A stretch of DNA of 46,466 bases from CAG-1000 sp964545285 (GTDB taxonomy: Bacteria; Bacillota_I; Bacilli_A; RF39; UBA660), in assembly GCA_964545285.1 (NCBI GenBank), contig CAZJEW010000003.1, positions 1 to 46,466 on the forward strand, in the 5' to 3' direction. Shown here piece after piece: positions 6,854 to 15,180 of the stretch; position 1 is the stretch's first letter, and every line of letters begins with the position of its first letter. Under the pieces are notes generated by a model. The model was not told the DNA's origin. It was given only the letters and a program-made list of their open reading frames with translations, and did no database searches. Position numbers and translations under genes: made by a program.

Positions 6854-8299
6854 ATGGAAGAAGCAAAAAATGGAACAATGTATGAAGATGATAATTATTA
6901 TTATTATGTTCCAGACAACTATAATTCAAGTACTAATATAACTTTTTATATTACTAAGGGACAAAATTCAGAAAGTGGGAGTACATTTAAAAGAGAACTA
7001 TTAAATGAAGGATCTGACTCAATTATGGTATTGCCAAAAAATCCTTACACTTCTCCCTCAACATCAGTTGAAAGCATTAATAAATTTATTCAAATGTTTG
7101 AAACAAAAAACAATATTACTTTCAGTGGCAATAATGTTGGAGTAACTGGATGGAGCATTGGTGCTGATTATGCAGCAAGGGTTGCTCAAGAAAGTTATTT
7201 AAGTGGTAATGTTAAAGTAAGCAGTATTATTGCTATAGATGGAGCATATAATGGGTGGAGTATTGAAAATTCTTCTGAAGATTTTTTAAAAAAATTTGGA
7301 AGTGATGGCGGAACCTTAATATCTGTATCAGCATATGATAATAGGACAAAAACATGGAAACAATGTGGTGAAACAGTTGCTAATGCAGGGGGTACTGCAG
7401 TAGTGTTTTCTATTGGTTCAACTTCTGATGCTGGTCATGCATGGGCGAATACTTTAGCATTTAGATGCAATGTTGCCGGAATATTAAGCGGTGGTATTAT
7501 AAATCCGGATTACAATACTGGAAATAGTAGAATACAATATAAAATTGAATATTATGATAAAGAAAATGGAGAGTGGATTGAACTAACTCCTGAACAACTT
7601 CAAGAAAAAATTGCAAAAGGTGAGATTGATTCATCAGCATTGCAAAATACATTAGATCAGCTTTCAAGTGTTACAATAGATACAGTACAATCAGATGTCC
7701 CAACATTACAAACATATATGGATGCAATCCATAGAAAAATAGAAAGTTCAAACTTTTTTACGTTCAGTGCAAATGGATTACAAAGTAATACAAAAATTCC
7801 AGTAAGTGAACAAGCGGTAACATTACAGTTTTATCGTGCATGTGCAGCATTGTTAGGAAAATTAGTTAATGATACAAATTATATATTAACATTAGGATCA
7901 AAAATAAATGAAATGGACGAAAACTTGATGAAGAGAATAGACGCAATAGCACCACCAGTAGAAGCAGAAGAAGTACCTGAAGTAACAGGAAGCAATACAA
8001 GTACAGCAACAACTAGTGAAAGAAGTACATCAGAAAATGTATTAGCAGGGATGGGAACAGGAGCAACAATAGGAGCAGCAATAGGAGCAACAATAGGAAC
8101 AATAATTGAACCTGGTGTAGGAACAGTTTTATTAGGAGCAGCAGGAGCAGCAATAGGAACACTAGTGGGAGCAGGAATAGCATTATGGAGACAATTTATT
8201 TCAGGAAAAGATACATACTTTTTTGGATCAAATCCAGGAAGTAGTGATACAACACCAACAGACTCTACAACTGAAACAACTGGAAATGGTGGAAGATAA
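6854..8299 (+). CDS. Alpha/beta-hydrolase-like protein with glycine-zipper tail (copy 2), 481 aa
   Basis: Architecture matches the previous gene. The head (about 1-215) has nucleophile elbow G-W-S-I-G (Ser101), a strand-turn AIDGAY (127-132) and a likely catalytic His195 in DAGHAW. A linker with ENGEW (237-241) corresponds to VNGEL in copy 1. From residue about 273 on, the sequence is nearly identical to copy 1. The heads are clearly homologous but strongly diverged, so they probably act on different substrates. No signal peptide. The upstream AAAGGACATATTAGAAATG is related to the leader of copy 1 but has a longer spacing (about 10 bases) from the RBS to ATG, which may lower translation. It lies 29 bp after copy 1; the next gene starts directly after its stop codon. 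Confidence 0.8.
   Translation: MEEAKNGTMYEDDNYYYYVPDNYNSSTNITFYITKGQNSESGSTFKRELLNEGSDSIMVLPKNPYTSPSTSVESINKFIQMFETKNNITFSGNNVGVTGWSIGADYAARVAQESYLSGNVKVSSIIAIDGAYNGWSIENSSEDFLKKFGSDGGTLISVSAYDNRTKTWKQCGETVANAGGTAVVFSIGSTSDAGHAWANTLAFRCNVAGILSGGIINPDYNTGNSRIQYKIEYYDKENGEWIELTPEQLQEKIAKGEIDSSALQNTLDQLSSVTIDTVQSDVPTLQTYMDAIHRKIESSNFFTFSANGLQSNTKIPVSEQAVTLQFYRACAALLGKLVNDTNYILTLGSKINEMDENLMKRIDAIAPPVEAEEVPEVTGSNTSTATTSERSTSENVLAGMGTGATIGAAIGATIGTIIEPGVGTVLLGAAGAAIGTLVGAGIALWRQFISGKDTYFFGSNPGSSDTTPTDSTTETTGNGGR
7674..8299 (+). repeat. Direct repeat copy 2: shared C-terminal module
   Basis: This is the partner of 6199-6824 (offset 1475 bp). Two long near-identical direct repeats within one operon are a substrate for homologous recombination that would delete or amplify a 1475-bp unit. 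They are also a risk for collapsed short-read assembly. Confidence 0.95.
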
Positions 8300-8974
8300 A
8301 TGGATGATATATTAAACGAAATAGTTAATAATAAGGATAAATCATATAGAATATTTAGTATAAAGAGTATTCCAAACATTAATTCAAATAAAATTATAGG
8401 AGTAAGAATACCAATACTCAGAAATATTTCAAAAAAATATTATAGTTATAGAAAAAAATTTATGAATAATCTACCACATAAATACCAGGAAGAGAATCTT
8501 ATTCATTCTTTTTTTATAAGTCAAAATACAAATTTAGATGAAGTTTTAACTGAATTGGATACTTTTCTTCCATACATTGATAATTGGGCAGTAAGCGATA
8601 CAATAAGTCCAAAAGTATTTAAGAAAGACTTGAACAAAGTATATAAATATATAAAAAAGTGGATCAAATCAAAGTATGTTTATGAAAAAAGATTTGCAAT
8701 TTGTTCATTACTTCAATTTTATTTAGATAGTGATTTTGATTTAAAATATAATAATTTGGTATTAAGTGTTAAAAGTAATGAATACTATATTAATATGGCT
8801 ATTGCTTGGTATTTTAGTTTTGCTCTTATTAAACAATATGATAAAACCATTTCTATTTTTGAAAATAAATTGTTAGATAAATGGGTGCATAATAAATCAA
8901 TTCAAAAAGCAATAGAAAGCTATAGAATAAGTGATGAAAAGAAAAAATATTTAAAATCTCTTAAAATTATATAG
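8300..8974 (+). CDS. DNA alkylation repair (AlkD-like HEAT-repeat) protein, 224 aa
   Basis: The protein is all-helical with family hallmarks: GVRIPILR (34-41), NWAVSD with W96 and D100, YEKRFAICSLLQFYL (around 128-142), NMAIAWYFS with W170, and a C-terminal HNKSIQKAIESYRIS. AlkD-type enzymes excise alkylated bases using an equivalent Trp/Asp set, and W96-x3-D100 keeps the spacing of that pair. Its ATG starts on the base after the stop of hydrolase copy 2, with GGTGGAAG upstream, so it is translationally coupled to that gene. Whether it repairs DNA or has a role linked to the hydrolases is not clear from sequence. Confidence 0.9.
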   Translation: MDDILNEIVNNKDKSYRIFSIKSIPNINSNKIIGVRIPILRNISKKYYSYRKKFMNNLPHKYQEENLIHSFFISQNTNLDEVLTELDTFLPYIDNWAVSDTISPKVFKKDLNKVYKYIKKWIKSKYVYEKRFAICSLLQFYLDSDFDLKYNNLVLSVKSNEYYINMAIAWYFSFALIKQYDKTISIFENKLLDKWVHNKSIQKAIESYRISDEKKKYLKSLKII

Positions 8975-8980
8975 TATTTT

Positions 8981-9003
8981 CAATATACAATGTGTCAATA
9001 TAC
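8981..9003 (+). repeat. Short direct repeat CAATATAC x2
   Basis: CAATATAC occurs at 8981-8988 and 8996-9003 (15-bp period), just upstream of the ABC transporter promoter. It could be part of a regulator site; in DNA this AT-rich chance is possible. Confidence 0.4.
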
Positions 9004-9016
9004 TGCAATGTATTAG

Positions 9017-9043
9017 ATACTACTTGACAAAGCATAGTAGTAT
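9017..9043. promoter_or_regulatory. Palindromic operator overlapping ABC promoter
   Basis: Perfect 8-bp arms ATACTACT (9017-9024) and AGTAGTAT (9036-9043) surround an 11-bp centre that contains most of the -35 box. A repressor dimer bound here would block RNA polymerase. Small PadR- or GntR-type repressors often control such exporter genes, but no regulator gene is adjacent. Confidence 0.65.
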
Positions 9044-9051
9044 GATATTAT
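9024..9051 (+). promoter_or_regulatory. Sigma-A promoter of ABC transporter operon
   Basis: TTGACA (9024-9029), 16-bp spacer, TATTAT (9046-9051) with an upstream TG (9043-9044). ATG follows at 9068 behind GAGGTGA. This is one of the best promoter matches in the window. Confidence 0.8.
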
Positions 9052-9067
9052 TAATATGAGGTGAAAT

Positions 9068-11290
9068 ATGCTAAAACTCAAAAATGTATCAAAATTTTAT
9101 TATAACAAAGGCATAGTTACAAGTGGATTTAATAAGATTTCACTTAATTTTAATTTAGGAGAATTCGTTGCTATTACTGGAGAAAGTGGTAGTGGAAAAT
9201 CAACTCTTCTCAATGTACTTTCAGGACTAGATTCTTACGAAGAAGGAGAAATGTATATTAATGGTGAGGAAACTAGCCATTATACTGAAATAGATTATGA
9301 AATATATAGAAGAAAATATATAAGTAATATTTTTCAAAATTTTAATTTGATTAATAGTTATACTGTGTATCAAAATATAGAATTAGTTCTTCTATTAAAT
9401 GGATTTAAAAAAAGAGATATTAAAGAAAAAATATTAAATATTATAAAAGATGTTGGATTGTATAAATATCGAAACAGAAGAGTTTCTAAGTTATCTGGCG
9501 GTCAAAAGCAAAGAGTGGCTATTGCAAGAGCTCTTGCAAAGGATACTCCTATTATTTTAGCAGACGAACCTACAGGAAATTTGGATTTTGCATCAAGTGA
9601 CAGCGTATTAAAATTGTTAAGTGAAATTGCAAAAGATAAATTAGTTATAATTGTTACCCATAATTATAACCAAATAGAAAAATATGTAACAAGAAAAATT
9701 ACTATGCATGATGGTAAAGTCTTAGAAGATAAGAGAATTAAAGAAGTAAAAGAAGTAAAAGAATCAATAAATAATATTTATAAAGATATGACAATAATTA
9801 ATAAATTAAGAATAGGTATTAGGAACACATTTAATGTAGTACCAAAGTTTTTATTGATTTTTGTTGTATATTTATTTATTATTTTTGCATTAACTTCATC
9901 ATATTCATCATTTAAAAAATCAGAATATGAATTATCTTCACAAGGGTACTCATCTTTTTTTAATGAATTAAGTGATAAAAGAATAGTAATTAATAAGAAA
10001 GATAGAACAAATATTACCGAAAATGATTACGAAGAATTACAGAAAACTTATGGAATTGATTATGTAATTAAAAATGATTTAACCTTAGATACTTCTATAA
10101 GTATTTCTTCTGATTACTATTCTTTTTATGGAAAAGTTAATAATGCTAATCAAATTGATTTTGAGATAGCTTATGGAAGAAAACCTGAAAGTGATAATGA
10201 AGTGTTAATACTTGGTTCAAGTAACGATTATTTTTTAACAGAATACATTGATGATATATTAGATAAAACATTTTATATATCTGATTTGTCTAACTGGACT
10301 ACTGATGAGAAATATAATGTAAAAGTCGTAGGAATAGCATACTCAGATAATTTTTCAGCATTTGATAATGCATATTTTTATGTTAATGATTCAATAATAG
10401 ATGATTTAGTTGATAATTTGAATAAACAAAATAGTACCGTAAAATACACTTTTAATGATACAGAATATGATTCGCATTTTAATAGTATAAATAGTGAAAT
10501 ACTCCCAAATAACAATGTACCTAGAGGTGGTTATATTATATCTGAAGATTTACGATCTGAGTGTTCTAAGTTAAAATGTAATAATTATAAATTGAATATA
10601 TTAGTTAAAAGTGTTTACTATGAAGATAGAATAGAATTATCTTATAATAACTATTATAAAAAAAGTAATTTCAATAAATTATTAGGAATACAATATGATA
10701 AATATAATGGAGCAATATTCATTAATACAGAAGATTATAATAATTTGTTTAACAAAGGATACTTTCAAAGTAGTGTATTTATAAAAAATGTTGATGATAA
10801 AGATATTACAATGTCTGTTTTAAACAAGATGGGATATAATACTCTTTATATAAAAGATACATTAACCAATTATTATGAAGAAGAATTAGCAATTGTTAAA
10901 ATAATTGAAGTGATTTTATTAGCAACTTTATTAATAGCATTATTCTTTATTTCTTACTTTATAATTAAAATAATATTGAAGTCTAGAAATGTGTATTTCG
11001 CTACAGTAAGAATATTGGGTGGTTCTATTAAATCAATAAAGCAATTACTTGATATTGAACTATTCACAATATCATTATTATCTTATATGGTATTCTTTAT
11101 ATTTCTATATTTATTAAATAATGATGTTATTAATATAATATATTTAAAAGAAATGTATAATTATTTAAATGTATTTGATTATGTAGTATTTATATTAATT
11201 ACATTTATAATGTCAAGATTAATTACGAATAGATTTACAAGAAAATTATTCTCTTCTTCAGCTATGAACACATATAAGGAAGAGGTGTAG
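9068..11290 (+). CDS. ABC transporter, fused ATPase-FtsX permease, 740 aa
   Basis: Residues 1-220 are a MacB/LolD-type ATPase with Walker A GESGSGKST (38-46), signature LSGGQ (142-146), Walker B IILADE (162-167) and switch His198. A first membrane segment follows (about 260-277), then a large extracytoplasmic domain (about 280-610) and three C-terminal membrane segments typical of FtsX permeases. MacB-like systems do not move substrates through a channel; they push periplasmic or extracellular substrates or act on lipids, peptides and wall enzymes. The fused form is common in Firmicutes exporters for antimicrobial peptides. The second fused subunit starts 1 bp after the stop, so a heterodimer is likely. 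No accessory protein or two-component system is adjacent. Confidence 0.93.
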   Translation: MLKLKNVSKFYYNKGIVTSGFNKISLNFNLGEFVAITGESGSGKSTLLNVLSGLDSYEEGEMYINGEETSHYTEIDYEIYRRKYISNIFQNFNLINSYTVYQNIELVLLLNGFKKRDIKEKILNIIKDVGLYKYRNRRVSKLSGGQKQRVAIARALAKDTPIILADEPTGNLDFASSDSVLKLLSEIAKDKLVIIVTHNYNQIEKYVTRKITMHDGKVLEDKRIKEVKEVKESINNIYKDMTIINKLRIGIRNTFNVVPKFLLIFVVYLFIIFALTSSYSSFKKSEYELSSQGYSSFFNELSDKRIVINKKDRTNITENDYEELQKTYGIDYVIKNDLTLDTSISISSDYYSFYGKVNNANQIDFEIAYGRKPESDNEVLILGSSNDYFLTEYIDDILDKTFYISDLSNWTTDEKYNVKVVGIAYSDNFSAFDNAYFYVNDSIIDDLVDNLNKQNSTVKYTFNDTEYDSHFNSINSEILPNNNVPRGGYIISEDLRSECSKLKCNNYKLNILVKSVYYEDRIELSYNNYYKKSNFNKLLGIQYDKYNGAIFINTEDYNNLFNKGYFQSSVFIKNVDDKDITMSVLNKMGYNTLYIKDTLTNYYEEELAIVKIIEVILLATLLIALFFISYFIIKIILKSRNVYFATVRILGGSIKSIKQLLDIELFTISLLSYMVFFIFLYLLNNDVINIIYLKEMYNYLNVFDYVVFILITFIMSRLITNRFTRKLFSSSAMNTYKEEV

Positions 11291-11291
11291 T

Positions 11292-13721
11292 ATGATTAAA
11301 TTAGAAAAAGTTAATAAATATTTTTATAGACATAAGAAAAATCAAATACATGTTATAAATAATACGAATTTAGAATTTGAAAATGCAGGACTAGTAGCTC
11401 TTTTAGGGCCTTCAGGATGTGGAAAAACAACTTTATTAAATGCAATTGGAGGGCTAGATAAGGTTAATAGTGGAAAGATTTATATTAATGATAAAATAAT
11501 TACAAAAAGAAGAAGTTATTATGTAGATAAAATAAGAAATATAAATATAGGATATATTTTTCAAGATTATAATTTAATAGATAATTTATCTGTATTTGAT
11601 AATGTTGCATTATCATTAAAAATAAATGGAATTAAAAATAAAGATGAAATTAAAAAAAGAGTAAACTATGTTTTAGAAAAAGTTGATATGTATCGTTACA
11701 GAAACAGATATGCATCAATGTTATCTGGTGGTGAAAGACAAAGAGTAGGAATAGCAAGGGCTATAGTAAAAGATCCAAGTATTATAATTGCCGATGAACC
11801 AACAGGAAATTTAGATAGTAAAAACTCATTAGAAGTTATGAATATTATAAAAGCGATTTCTAAAGATAGATTAGTTATTCTGGTTACACATGAAACAGAT
11901 TTAGCTGAGTTTTACGCAAGTAGAATCATAGATATTAAAGATGGAGAAATAGTTAATGATAGAATAAATGATCATACAAATGATTTGGATTACAGATTGG
12001 ACAATAAGATATATTTAAAAGATTTAAAAAATCATTATTCTTTATCAAATAAAAATGTTAATATAGATTATTATTCAAATGACAAAAATAAATTAGATAT
12101 TGATATTGTTATTCAAAATGGAAATATTTATATTAAAACAAAATCAAATGAAAAGTTAGAAATAGTTGATGATGACTCATCAATTGAATTTGAAGATAGT
12201 CATTATAAAAAAATATCAAAAACTATCTATGAGGAATATAATTTCGATTTTGATCAAATCATAAATAAAAATATTAAAAAAAGATATTCCTCAATATTTA
12301 ATCCAATTACATTATTAATTAATGGTTTTAGAAAAGTTAGAGATTATTCTTTTTCAAAAAAATTATTATTAATAGGATTCTTTGTTACAGGGTTATTTAT
12401 TATGAATTTATTTAGTAATATTCTTGGTGTAACAAATATAAAAGATAGTGATTTTGTAACAGTAAACAAGAATTATTTAGAAATAATAATAGATAAGATT
12501 AATGTAGATGATTATTTTTCATATAAAAGAAATGAATTAGTAGATTATATTTTACCAGGAAATTCTAAAGTTAGTTTAACATTAAAAGTAAATGATTATT
12601 ATCAAACAAGTAATTTTTCAACAAATGTAAGTGGTTCATTATCAAGTTTAAGTCTTATAAATGAAGAAGATTTGATATTGGGAACTTTCCCTACAAATTC
12701 GCATGAAATAGTTTTAGATATATCAGTTATAAAAAAAGTTTTTGATAATAGTTCAATTAAAGAAGCCGGCGTTTTGAAAAATGAAGATTTTATTGGTAGA
12801 AAATTAAATGTAAACAATATGAATGATTTTATTATAGTAGGGATTGTTGATAAAGGTGATCCAAGTATTTACACAAATGAAAATGAATTTATTAACATAC
12901 TTTATAATTCAAATCCGAGTGATATGGAATATTCAAGTTCATCTGAAATGAACTCTAATTTAATAGATTATTCATTAGTACAAGATAAAATAGTATTAAA
13001 AGGAGGAAGATACCCCTATAACGATTATGAAGTTATAATAAGAAATGAACTTAAAGATGAATATAAACTAAATAAACCATTAAATATCAAGGTAAATGGA
13101 ATTAATTTAATAGTTGTAGGTTATTATTCAAGTAGCTCAATCAAAGATAAATATTTAGTATGTGGAAGTACAGTAAGTTACGATTTGATATCTAAATCAT
13201 CAAATATTACTATTTATTCTAAGGAAAAAGAAACTGCGTTGAATTATTTTAAAGAATCAGGATTAAATGCTGTAGACACATATAATAATGATAAGGCTGA
13301 ATACAAAAAAGGAATAAAAGATTTTGTAATTACTTGTCTTGTTGTATGTTTAGTTACATTGTTAATATCATTAATCGAAATATATTTAATGATACGATCA
13401 TCATTCTTGTCTAGAATTAAAGAAGTAGGTATTTATAGAGCAATAGGAATGAAAAAAAGAGACATTAAAAAGATGTTTTTAGGGGAGATAATAGCTATTA
13501 CTACTTTAGCAAGTTTACCTGGTGTTATATTAATGTCATATATAGTTAAACAATTAACAACGATGTCATATTTTGAAAAAAATTATTTAATTAATTATAA
13601 AATTATTTTAATTATAATAGTATTTATATATATATTTAATATATTTGTTGGATTAATACCTGTAAAAAGAGTACTAAGACAAACACCGGCAAAAATATTA
13701 AGCAGAAGTGATTTGGAATAA
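11292..13721 (+). CDS. ABC transporter, fused ATPase-FtsX permease, 809 aa
   Basis: This is the partner of the previous gene. The ATPase domain (1-225) has Walker A GPSGCGKTT (39-47), LSGGE (144-148), Walker B IIIADE (164-169) and His200. A second cytoplasmic stretch (about 230-340) is acidic and variable. Then come a membrane segment (about 357-375), an extracytoplasmic region and three C-terminal membrane segments. The last part contains the FtsX-like loop RIKEVGIYRAIGMKKRDI. Both subunits carry complete catalytic motifs, so both ATP sites could be active. GAGGTG precedes ATG, and a strong terminator follows. The likely role is defence against or export of an amphiphilic compound, inferred from family and operator context. 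Confidence 0.93.
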   Translation: MIKLEKVNKYFYRHKKNQIHVINNTNLEFENAGLVALLGPSGCGKTTLLNAIGGLDKVNSGKIYINDKIITKRRSYYVDKIRNINIGYIFQDYNLIDNLSVFDNVALSLKINGIKNKDEIKKRVNYVLEKVDMYRYRNRYASMLSGGERQRVGIARAIVKDPSIIIADEPTGNLDSKNSLEVMNIIKAISKDRLVILVTHETDLAEFYASRIIDIKDGEIVNDRINDHTNDLDYRLDNKIYLKDLKNHYSLSNKNVNIDYYSNDKNKLDIDIVIQNGNIYIKTKSNEKLEIVDDDSSIEFEDSHYKKISKTIYEEYNFDFDQIINKNIKKRYSSIFNPITLLINGFRKVRDYSFSKKLLLIGFFVTGLFIMNLFSNILGVTNIKDSDFVTVNKNYLEIIIDKINVDDYFSYKRNELVDYILPGNSKVSLTLKVNDYYQTSNFSTNVSGSLSSLSLINEEDLILGTFPTNSHEIVLDISVIKKVFDNSSIKEAGVLKNEDFIGRKLNVNNMNDFIIVGIVDKGDPSIYTNENEFINILYNSNPSDMEYSSSSEMNSNLIDYSLVQDKIVLKGGRYPYNDYEVIIRNELKDEYKLNKPLNIKVNGINLIVVGYYSSSSIKDKYLVCGSTVSYDLISKSSNITIYSKEKETALNYFKESGLNAVDTYNNDKAEYKKGIKDFVITCLVVCLVTLLISLIEIYLMIRSSFLSRIKEVGIYRAIGMKKRDIKKMFLGEIIAITTLASLPGVILMSYIVKQLTTMSYFEKNYLINYKIILIIIVFIYIFNIFVGLIPVKRVLRQTPAKILSRSDLE

Positions 13722-13725
13722 ATAT

Positions 13726-13759
13726 AATACACATAATATCTAAATTATGTGTATTTTTT
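13726..13759 (+). terminator. Rho-independent terminator after ABC operon
   Basis: Perfect 12-bp stem AATACACATAAT / ATTATGTGTATT with a 6-nt loop, then a T run to 13759. Confidence 0.9.
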
Positions 13760-13795
13760 ATTGATAATATATTATATAATTATGTTGGTGATATT

Positions 13796-14167
13796 ATGAA
13801 AAAAATAATTATTATTCTGTTATGTTTTATGTTATTTGCCTGTTCAAATGATAAAGCTAAATCATTATGGCCGTGTGATAATGTTATTGAATATTCATTA
13901 GGAAATATAGTATCTGTAAAAAATGAAGAGATTCAATATGAAATTAAAATAGATAATACATCTAAAGAAGATTATAATAATTATATATCTGCTTTAGAAA
14001 GCGTATCTTATGTTTATTATGAAGCTTATGGTAATCAGGATAATAATATATGGACCGGAACTGATAATAATATGTTTGTAGAAGCAGATTATATTAATGA
14101 ATCAGAATATGAAGGATATAATGTGGTAATAAAAATATTTAAAACCAAACCAACTGATTGGAAGTAA
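13796..14167 (+). CDS. Small lipoprotein, 123 aa
   Basis: Residues 1-16 are a lipoprotein signal, MKK plus a hydrophobic core ending FAC, with the acylated Cys at 16. The mature part is a small, acidic, aromatic-rich domain without a family I recognise. GGTGA precedes the ATG by five bases, and a TATAAT at 13775-13780 may be its -10. It sits alone between the ABC terminator and the glycosyltransferase gene. Predicted location: outer face of the membrane. Confidence 0.75.
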   Translation: MKKIIIILLCFMLFACSNDKAKSLWPCDNVIEYSLGNIVSVKNEEIQYEIKIDNTSKEDYNNYISALESVSYVYYEAYGNQDNNIWTGTDNNMFVEADYINESEYEGYNVVIKIFKTKPTDWK

Positions 14168-14170
14168 TAA

Positions 14171-14191
14171 TATTATAAGGTCTTTATAATA
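14171..14191 (+). other. Stem-loop ahead of glycosyltransferase gene
   Basis: TATTATAA / TTATAATA form an 8-bp stem around GGTCT, without a following T run. Its 3' arm contains TATAAT (14185-14190), which may instead be the -10 box for the downstream gene. A nine-codon open frame (ATG 14191 to TGA 14218) follows with AGGAAGGA inside it. Confidence 0.3.
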
Positions 14192-14232
14192 TGCGTAGGA
14201 AGGAAATCAAGATTTATTGATTAAGTGCTGGA

Positions 14233-15180
14233 ATGAGAAAGTTATCTATTATAATTCCGTGTTATAACGAAAGTCAAAATATTAGTTATATATATAATGA
14301 AATTAAAAATGAAAAGCCTAATATTAATAGAATAGAAGAACTTGAATATGAAATATTGTTTATAGATGATGGTTCTAAAGATAATACAATAGATGAAATT
14401 AAAAAATTATCTGCAAGGGACTCATCAATAAAATATATATCTTTTTCAAGAAACTTTGGCAAAGAATCAGCGATGTATGCTGGATTTAAAAATGCCACAG
14501 GAGATTATATTGTAATAATGGATGCTGATGGACAAGATCCTGTGAATTTGTTGCATGAAATGGTCTCATATATTAAAACTGGAGATTACGAGTGTGTTGC
14601 GACAAAAAGAAGCAATAGGACTGGTGAAGCAATAATTCGTTCGTTTTTTGCAAAAAGCTTTTATAAAGTTATTAATATGGTTTCTGATACAAAAATAATA
14701 GATGGTGCAAGAGATTATAGAATGTGCACGAGAAAATATGTTAATTCTATAGTAGAGTTAACTGAGTATAACCGATTTTCTAAAGGATTATTTAATTGGG
14801 TAGGATATAAAACAAAGTGGTTAGAATATAATAATATTAATAGAAAATATGGAAAAACTAAATGGTCGTTTAAAAAATTATTTGATTATAGTCTTGATGG
14901 AATAATGGCTTTTTCAACCACACCATTGATTATTGTCTCTATTATCGGATCTATTGTATGTTTATTTTCATTAGCTTTTTTTATCTATATTATTATAAAT
15001 AAAATAAATGGTAATCCTGTAGAAGGATGGACATCGTTAGCCTGTTTAATAACATTTATTGGTGGAATAATAATATTTTCTATTGGTATTGTCAGCCAAT
15101 ATATGGCAAAAATGTATTTCGAAATTAAAAAAAGACCATTATATCTTATAAATGATAATAATATAAAAGGAGCGAAATAA
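14233..15180 (+). CDS. Family 2 glycosyltransferase, polyprenyl-phosphate type, 315 aa
   Basis: The GT2 domain shows IIIPCYNES (6-14), IDDGS (44-48) and metal-binding DADGQDP (97-103). The dolichol/polyprenyl-phosphate sugar transferase signature region follows, with RDYRM and KYGKTKWS near residues 158-220. Two C-terminal membrane segments (about 232-256 and 265-290) are typical of GtrB/ArnC-like enzymes, which put a sugar on undecaprenyl phosphate at the inner face. Such a product could feed the GtrII-like transferases at 24708-27739. The start is bounded by an in-frame TGA at 14218; the RBS is weak. The methyltransferase gene starts within its stop codon (TAATG). Confidence 0.92.
   Translation: MRKLSIIIPCYNESQNISYIYNEIKNEKPNINRIEELEYEILFIDDGSKDNTIDEIKKLSARDSSIKYISFSRNFGKESAMYAGFKNATGDYIVIMDADGQDPVNLLHEMVSYIKTGDYECVATKRSNRTGEAIIRSFFAKSFYKVINMVSDTKIIDGARDYRMCTRKYVNSIVELTEYNRFSKGLFNWVGYKTKWLEYNNINRKYGKTKWSFKKLFDYSLDGIMAFSTTPLIIVSIIGSIVCLFSLAFFIYIIINKINGNPVEGWTSLACLITFIGGIIIFSIGIVSQYMAKMYFEIKKRPLYLINDNNIKGAK

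Noticed and set aside
5406..8299. Classical polymorphic toxin or WXG100 substrate
   Set aside because: The constant module is C-terminal, no WxG motif or toxin-immunity pair is visible, and no secretion genes are nearby. A relation to such systems remains only an analogy.
7879..8379. Long minus-strand open frame opposite the hydrolase tail
   Set aside because: It exists because the tail is rich in GCA, ACA and GGA codons that leave the antisense frame open. It has no RBS, spans the end of one gene and start of the next, and appears only as a shadow.
14168..14232. Riboswitch ahead of the glycosyltransferase
   Set aside because: Only one short AT-rich stem is seen, and no known aptamer motif.
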